This document shows positions 14,115 to 19,156 of a stretch of 19,156 nt of DNA, piece by piece. The translations under genes were made by a program, and so were the position numbers. The DNA is from Anaerolineae bacterium (GTDB lineage Bacteria > Chloroflexota > Anaerolineae > J102). The first letter of the stretch is position 1, and every line of letters starts with the position of its first letter. The stretch is taken from NCBI GenBank assembly GCA_026992375.1, contig JALXAF010000261.1:1-19156 (forward strand). The letters run 5' to 3'. The notes under the pieces are model-generated. The model saw nothing but the letters and a program-made list of their open reading frames with translations. It ran no database searches and was not told the origin of the DNA.

Positions 14115-17100
14115 ATGAATATGCGACTTCAATCAAGCATCCGATTATTCATCGCCCTTCTCACGGCGGCGCTTCTGCTGCTGGCCCTCCCTGCGTGGCT
14201 GCTGGCTTTCACCCCGACGGCCAATTCGCTCGCGCACTGGTTCGATTTTCAGCCGCCATCTGACGAATGGCGAACGACGCCAACGCTGCAAACATCAGTG
14301 ACGGTGACCGACAGCGACGGGCTGACCAACGAGGGTGCCTATCGTTATTCGCAAGACGGCGTTAGTTGGGGTGGGTGGATGACCGAGAATCTCCAGGTCG
14401 GCGGTGTGGTCACGAACACCCGCCATCTCACCATCACAGCCATCACCCTGAATGAGGGCGTCAACTACATCCAGTATGTCATCACCGACAGCCAGGGAAC
14501 GGCTGAAACCAGCCCCCAGGCCGTCGTCAAGATCGATTCTCAGCCGCCCGCCGCGCCCAACGATCTCCAGTTGAGACCCACCGGCTGGCAAACCGCCACC
14601 AACGCCGCCTGGACCGCCACATGGCGAAATCTCGACGACCTCAGTGGCGTCGTGGCTGCCTGCTACAAGATTGGGAACGCGCCCAATGACAGCCAGGACG
14701 GGCGATGCGTCAGCGGCGAGGATATCCAGACCATCGACGACATCCTTCCGACCAGTGAGGGAGCGTTCGATTTTTATCTATGGCTGCAAGACGCCGCGGG
14801 CAACAGCGACATCGCCAATTCGGGGGTCATTATCGACGGCATCCAATGGGATCACACCCCGCCCAACGCTTACATGGATGTCTTCGGCTATATCGGAGAC
14901 AACAATTGGTACACCGATTCCATCACCATTCAGATCAATGCAGCGGATATGGAATCAGGTCTGGCGCAGACGTTTTACAATCTGAATAGCAGAGGCTGGC
15001 AGGAAGGCGACGCACTGACTATCGATGAGGACGGCATTCATTCGATCGTTGCCCGGGCGCTGGATGCAGCCGGAAACATCGGCGAGAGCCCTACGCGCGA
15101 ACTCAAACTGGATGCGACGCCTCCTGAGACCTCTCTCACCATCGAAGGCGCGCCCAACGCTCAGGGCTGGTATGAAAGACCGGTGACTATCACGCTGGCG
15201 GCGCAGGACGCGGCTTCGGGCGTTGCAGTCAGCCGGTGGCGGGTGGATGACGGGCCCTGGCGGGAACAGATTTCAGCTACGCTGAGTGCTGATGGCGATC
15301 ATCTCTTCAACTATTACAGCGCCGACAACGCCGGAAATCAGGAGGAGATTCAGGAAGAACGCATCAAGATCGATCAACACCCGCCTGTCACATCTTACGC
15401 CGTGCTCTCGGATGGCGAGCCCACCAATGGCTGGTATCGGCAGCCAGTCACCATCACCCTGGTGGCGGAGGATGATGGGATAGGCGTAGATAAAACCTAC
15501 TATCGCATCAATGGCGACGACTGGCACACGGGATCGACATTTATCCTGACGGACAGCGGCGACTATGATATCGAGTTCTATTCCGTCGATCTGCTGGGGC
15601 ATGCCGAGGCTATCTCCAGAATCCCGGATGGCGTGCATATCGACGCCATCCCGCCCCGTTCGCCTCGCCCGCTGGACGTGCAGCCGCAGCAGTGGACTAA
15701 TGTCAATGATTTCAATCTGCTGCTGGCGCTGCCGCCTGATCTCAGCGGCATCGCCGGAGCTTACGTCAAAGTGGGCAAGCCCCCGCTATCGCCCACCGAT
15801 GGTCAATGGCATGCCGGCGCAAACAGCACCATCAGCCACGTTCAGGCCCCGAAAGAGGGTTCCTTCGAGGCCTATGTCTGGCTCGAAGACAACGCGGGGA
15901 ATGTGGATCATGGCAATTACGGCGTATGGGAAGGCGATCTGAGCATGAAGTATGACGCCACCCCGCCTAACACCCAGCTTGCGGTCGAGGGCCAGTTGGG
16001 GAAGAACGGCTGGTACACCTCCCCCATCACCATCACCTTCCTGTCCACCGATGCGCTTTCGGGCCCGGCCAAAACCATCGTCAGGGTGGATGGCCAGGCT
16101 CCGATAACGGAGACCGTCCTTCATCTGGAAGAGCAAGACAAGCACGTGGTTCACTATTATAGCATCGATAACGCTGGCAATCAGGAAGACGTTCACCTCT
16201 CCACTCTGCGCATCGATTATGAAGCACCGGGGAGTCCCACAAATCTTGCAGTCCAGCCCAACGGCTGGACCCTGACCAACGCCTTCACCCTCACATGGAC
16301 CAACCCTCACGACGTCTCGGGGATAGGCGCTGCATATTACACCATCGGACAGCCCCCCGAAAATCCTGGTGACGGCATTCGCATCCCCCCAACGGGGATC
16401 GCTCCAGGCGTCTCGGCTCCGGGCGAAGGCGCCTGGGATGTGTATCTGTGGCTGGAAGATCGGGCGGGCAATGTGGATATTGCTTCGAGAACACTGCTGA
16501 AAGGGGCGTTACGCTACGATGTGACGCCGCCCGATTCCGACTTCAGCATCCTGGAGGGGGTTCTGGGTGCGAACGATTGGTACGTGACTCCCGTTAAAGT
16601 TCTGATCAGCCCCCGAGACGATGGTTCTGGCCCGGCGGGCGTGCGTTATCGTCTGAACGACGGCCCCTGGCAATACGCCGAACACGAGGCGCTGATAGCG
16701 ATCGACCGCACCGGTCAGTTCGATCTGGCGTATCAGGCGGTTGATGTCGCGGGCAACCGAGAAACCATCAAACACGCCTTCATCAAAGTCGATATCGATG
16801 CGCCCTGGCCACAATTTCAGTCCATCAGCCGCTATCAACGTCAGACGAATTTCCTGGTTTCATGGTGGGGCGGCGATCAGATCGACGGTAGCGGCCTGCA
16901 GGGCTTCGACATCCAGTCCAAGGATGGGCGGAACGGAGCCTGGGTGATCTGGGGAGCCATCAACACGCCCGATCTCTCTCGCCGGTACTACGGCAACTAC
17001 GGCCATCGCTACTTCTTCCGCATTCGCGCCCGCGACGAAGCTGGCAACGTCTCCGGTTGGGTGGAAATGCCGTGGGGCGTTTACATCGACCGTCTGCAAG

Positions 17101-17765
17101 ATGGCGACTTCGCGGGGGGAGATTTCGGCGTGTGGCAACACGGCGGCGCGTTAAAACAAAGCGTCATTACGGCTCCAGGCCCGCATAATAAGCCCGTGCA
17201 TGTAGCCCAACTAGGAACGCCCGATTATGGCCCCAACAACGACTTCTCTGTGTCGGGCTCCGTGCCCATAGGCTCAGCCGCCATCACCCAAACAGTGCGG
17301 ATTCCGGGCCCCTCGGTGCTGGATCGCCCCGTGCTCACCTTCTGGTATCGCATCCGAACCTACGACGCCGAATACAGTGAGCGATTCCAGAAAGTCTACG
17401 ATACCCTGGATGTGCAACTTTTCCTGGGCGGTGCGTCGCAACGCGTCTTCCGGGATGGCCAGCCCTATGACCAATGGCTGGAGCATGGGGGCAAGGTGTT
17501 GGCCGATCTGGGCTGGAAACTGGCTTTCATTCCCATCCCCCGCAACATGATCGATGAAGCTGTAATCATCAGCATCGAAAACTGGAATCGCAACGACAAC
17601 TGGCTCAACACCTGGACGCAAGTGACCGATATCCGCTTGTGGGAGCCCTACCAGGTGTTCCTGCCGCAGCTCACCGCCAGCGGCGCGGCCGCGGCGTCCG
17701 TGGATGAGGAAATGACTTCGTTGCGCAAGCAAGGGCGCTCATCCTCCCCCCTGCATGTTCGCTAG
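14115..17765 (+). CDS. Large exported Ig-repeat protein with OmpL47-like repeats
   Basis: A 1216-residue surface or secreted protein. An N-terminal signal (SIRLFIALLTAALLLLALPA) is followed by an Ig-like region and two alternating repeat types. Type A (OmpL47-like, core NGWYxxPVTIT...SGV...YRINDGxW) begins near residues 262, 350, 437, 631 and 820. Type B (core P.LxVQPxGWT...DLSGIaGAYYKIGxPP...YLWLEDxAGNVD) begins near 145, 514 and 706. A fibronectin-III-like domain (about 898-990) and a jelly-roll-like domain (about 993-1175, starting LQDGDFAGGDFGVW) follow, then VFLPQL near 1181 and a basic tail. ATG 14115 puts the signal at the N-terminus and lies after the -10-like TATAGT; an in-frame ATG at 14016 overlaps no signal and is rejected. 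A role in adhesion or carbohydrate binding is plausible but unproven. Confidence 0.85.
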   Translation: MNMRLQSSIRLFIALLTAALLLLALPAWLLAFTPTANSLAHWFDFQPPSDEWRTTPTLQTSVTVTDSDGLTNEGAYRYSQDGVSWGGWMTENLQVGGVVTNTRHLTITAITLNEGVNYIQYVITDSQGTAETSPQAVVKIDSQPPAAPNDLQLRPTGWQTATNAAWTATWRNLDDLSGVVAACYKIGNAPNDSQDGRCVSGEDIQTIDDILPTSEGAFDFYLWLQDAAGNSDIANSGVIIDGIQWDHTPPNAYMDVFGYIGDNNWYTDSITIQINAADMESGLAQTFYNLNSRGWQEGDALTIDEDGIHSIVARALDAAGNIGESPTRELKLDATPPETSLTIEGAPNAQGWYERPVTITLAAQDAASGVAVSRWRVDDGPWREQISATLSADGDHLFNYYSADNAGNQEEIQEERIKIDQHPPVTSYAVLSDGEPTNGWYRQPVTITLVAEDDGIGVDKTYYRINGDDWHTGSTFILTDSGDYDIEFYSVDLLGHAEAISRIPDGVHIDAIPPRSPRPLDVQPQQWTNVNDFNLLLALPPDLSGIAGAYVKVGKPPLSPTDGQWHAGANSTISHVQAPKEGSFEAYVWLEDNAGNVDHGNYGVWEGDLSMKYDATPPNTQLAVEGQLGKNGWYTSPITITFLSTDALSGPAKTIVRVDGQAPITETVLHLEEQDKHVVHYYSIDNAGNQEDVHLSTLRIDYEAPGSPTNLAVQPNGWTLTNAFTLTWTNPHDVSGIGAAYYTIGQPPENPGDGIRIPPTGIAPGVSAPGEGAWDVYLWLEDRAGNVDIASRTLLKGALRYDVTPPDSDFSILEGVLGANDWYVTPVKVLISPRDDGSGPAGVRYRLNDGPWQYAEHEALIAIDRTGQFDLAYQAVDVAGNRETIKHAFIKVDIDAPWPQFQSISRYQRQTNFLVSWWGGDQIDGSGLQGFDIQSKDGRNGAWVIWGAINTPDLSRRYYGNYGHRYFFRIRARDEAGNVSGWVEMPWGVYIDRLQDGDFAGGDFGVWQHGGALKQSVITAPGPHNKPVHVAQLGTPDYGPNNDFSVSGSVPIGSAAITQTVRIPGPSVLDRPVLTFWYRIRTYDAEYSERFQKVYDTLDVQLFLGGASQRVFRDGQPYDQWLEHGGKVLADLGWKLAFIPIPRNMIDEAVIISIENWNRNDNWLNTWTQVTDIRLWEPYQVFLPQLTASGAAAASVDEEMTSLRKQGRSSSPLHVR

Positions 17766-17862
17766 AGGCTGTTACGCGTGCTGACCTCGCCAAATTGAAT
17801 CTCGCGGCATTCGCCGTGGAATTCACCGCTGATGACGCGGACGCGAGGGATTTACTTCGTTT

Positions 17863-17879
17863 GTAACTGCTAACGCACC
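17863..17879. repeat. Solo GTAACTG-family left end
   Basis: GTAACTGCTAACGCACC matches the left ends of the repeats at 5820 and 9652. No matching right end (CAGTTAC) is found before the next gene, so this is a fragment or a truncated copy. Confidence 0.55.
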
Positions 17880-17920
17880 CTGGTTACCAATTTGTGTCTT
17901 AGTGTTCTTAGTGATTTTCG

Positions 17921-17952
17921 GGTGACGACCGGTGACGACCTTGGTGGTCACC
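17921..17952. repeat. 10-base tandem duplication plus hairpin before the TPR gene
   Basis: GGTGACGACC is repeated exactly at 17921-17930 and 17931-17940. The second copy can pair with GGTGGTCACC (17943-17952) at 9 of 10 positions with a tiny loop, forming a hairpin that ends 13 bases before the start codon and could hinder ribosome access. Confidence 0.65.
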
Positions 17953-17965
17953 TTCGTTTTCTTCC

Positions 17966-19156
17966 ATGACATCCATTCCTCCCACCGACGATGATCTGTT
18001 GAACGGTCCGCCCGCGGATGACGAGGACGCGTTGCTCCTCGATTCCGAAGGCGACGAGATGATCTCCGAAGCTGAATTGGCGGAGAATCTCTACGCCGAG
18101 GGCATGGCCTACTATCAGCGGCGCCAGTGGCGACAGGCCCTGGCTGCGTTCTCGCGCCTGCAAGAATTGCAACCGCGACGGCCTGGCATCGCCGCGTTGT
18201 TGGATGAAATCAACTGGTTCATTGAGCTGGAGGAAATGAACCCCGAGCAGCCGCAAAATCCGGCCAACGCGGCCGCGCCGCCCCGGTTGCGCTGGCTTCC
18301 CTGGGTCATCTCGCTGCTCATTCTGGTGACGGCGGTGGTGGTCATCTTTCTGGTGGCGGGAGACAGGTTGCTCGGCTTTCCGGGCCGCCAGCCAGACCCG
18401 GGCCTGATCGAGTTGTACAACGAGGGGCAATCGCAACTGGCCATCGGCAATTACGATGGCGCTATCGCCGCGTTTGAGAGTATTTTGCAACGCGATCCCG
18501 AGGACATCGCCGCACAGACGGGCCTCAAGCAGGCCCGCCAGCTCAAAGAGATGGCGGAAAAATACAAATCGGCGCAAGAAGCTATTCAGAACGAAGACTG
18601 GGAGGCGGCCAAAGCCGATCTGGAATCCATCGTCGCCCGGTACCCCTCGTATGAAGACGCCAGCCAGTTGCTGGACTACGTCACCCGCCAGCAGGAACTG
18701 GATTCACTCTTTGATCAGGCCGTGGCGGCCTATAACGCCAACCGCTGGGCCCAAGCCATCGCCCTTTTCGAAGGCATTCAGAACCAGGATGAGACCTTCC
18801 GCACCGACGCGCTGAAGGAATCGCTTTTCATCAGCTATCTGGAGGAAGGCGAGCAACTCATCGAAAATCATGGCGATGACATCGCCAGCGTGCGCCAGGC
18901 GCTCCAGCACTTCAACTCGGCGCTCACCATCCACCCCGATAATCAGCGGGCGGCGCAGAATCGACGATTGGCCAACCTCTATCTCTCGGCCCTGTTGGCC
19001 ATCCAACGCAAGGATTGGGAGCAGGCGATTCTGAATCTGGAAAGCATCTATGAAACGAACCCGGCCTATGCGGGCGGCGGGGCAGCCTGTTTGCTTTATC
19101 AATCTTATGTCGCATTGGCGAAGGAATCGATGCGTCAAAAGCAATATCGAGTCGCT
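17966..19156 (+). CDS. Single-pass membrane TPR protein, 3' end missing
   Basis: 397 codons are open from ATG 17966 to the window edge. The N-terminus is very acidic (PTDDDLLNGPPADDEDALLL), followed by a TPR-like helix pair (about residues 42-75, YAEGMAYYQRRQWRQALAAF). One transmembrane helix spans about 108-131 (LPWVISLLILVTAVVVIFLV). Several more TPR-like units follow, such as YNEGQSQLAIGNYDGAIAAF, AIQNEDWEAAKADLESI, VAAYNANRWAQAIALF and LLAIQRKDWEQAILNLESI. TPRs are protein-interaction scaffolds, and here they lie on both sides of the membrane. No ribosome binding site is visible; a hairpin lies just upstream. The first in-frame ATG fits the acidic start. Function is unknown; a role in envelope assembly or signalling is possible. 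Confidence 0.85.
   Translation, partial: MTSIPPTDDDLLNGPPADDEDALLLDSEGDEMISEAELAENLYAEGMAYYQRRQWRQALAAFSRLQELQPRRPGIAALLDEINWFIELEEMNPEQPQNPANAAAPPRLRWLPWVISLLILVTAVVVIFLVAGDRLLGFPGRQPDPGLIELYNEGQSQLAIGNYDGAIAAFESILQRDPEDIAAQTGLKQARQLKEMAEKYKSAQEAIQNEDWEAAKADLESIVARYPSYEDASQLLDYVTRQQELDSLFDQAVAAYNANRWAQAIALFEGIQNQDETFRTDALKESLFISYLEEGEQLIENHGDDIASVRQALQHFNSALTIHPDNQRAAQNRRLANLYLSALLAIQRKDWEQAILNLESIYETNPAYAGGGAACLLYQSYVALAKESMRQKQYRVA

Overview
The window looks like chromosomal DNA of a Chloroflexota bacterium, probably of the Anaerolineae/Caldilineae type. This is an inference from protein style, not from a marker gene. The pointers are exported proteins with Thr-Pro-rich linkers and a C-terminal 'YLP' motif, OmpL47-like repeat proteins, and gene-free gaps packed with dispersed palindromic repeats. 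Nearly all genes lie on the + strand. Only one small membrane protein is on the - strand.

Layout. 1-489: 3' part of a COG2316-type HD hydrolase. 490-1118: repeat-rich gap ending in a consensus sigma70-type promoter and a foldable leader. 1119-4417: complex I subunits nuoB, a fused nuoCD, and nuoI. Together these are exactly the quinone (Q) module, with no nuoA or nuoH beside them. A small insertion-like repeat sits between nuoCD and nuoI, and a likely terminator follows nuoI. 4628-5695: two-gene unit of a UPF0173 metallo-beta-lactamase-fold hydrolase and a four-cysteine small protein. 5696-6465: gap of nested palindromes. 6466-6981: Nudix hydrolase. 7193-9597: translationally coupled alanine dehydrogenase-like and acetyl-CoA hydrolase/4-hydroxybutyrate CoA-transferase-like genes. 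9837-10307: soluble P-type-ATPase-like HAD protein, convergent with a two-TM protein (10323-10931, -). 11258-12691: exported YCF48/BNR-type propeller protein. 12851-13534: orphan OmpR-type response regulator with its own promoter and terminator. 14115-17765: 1216-residue exported Ig-repeat protein. 17966-19156: 5' part of a single-pass membrane TPR protein.

The metabolic genes suggest respiratory electron transfer (complex I Q module) plus amino-acid/CoA-ester metabolism (alanine dehydrogenase plus CoA-transferase). The right half is devoted to the cell surface: propeller protein, Ig-repeat protein and membrane TPR protein, with a response regulator between the first two. No tRNA, rRNA, CRISPR array, transposase or phage gene was seen.

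The most unusual content is between the genes. Several families of small, structured, non-coding repeats are present. One family has ends GTAACTG...CAGTTAC; one copy is flanked by a perfect 8-bp direct repeat and another by a degenerate one, as expected of a MITE-like element. A separate 206-bp element has 12-bp perfect terminal inverted repeats and is flanked by near-identical direct repeats. These elements sit next to start codons, split the nuo cluster and are nested in one another.
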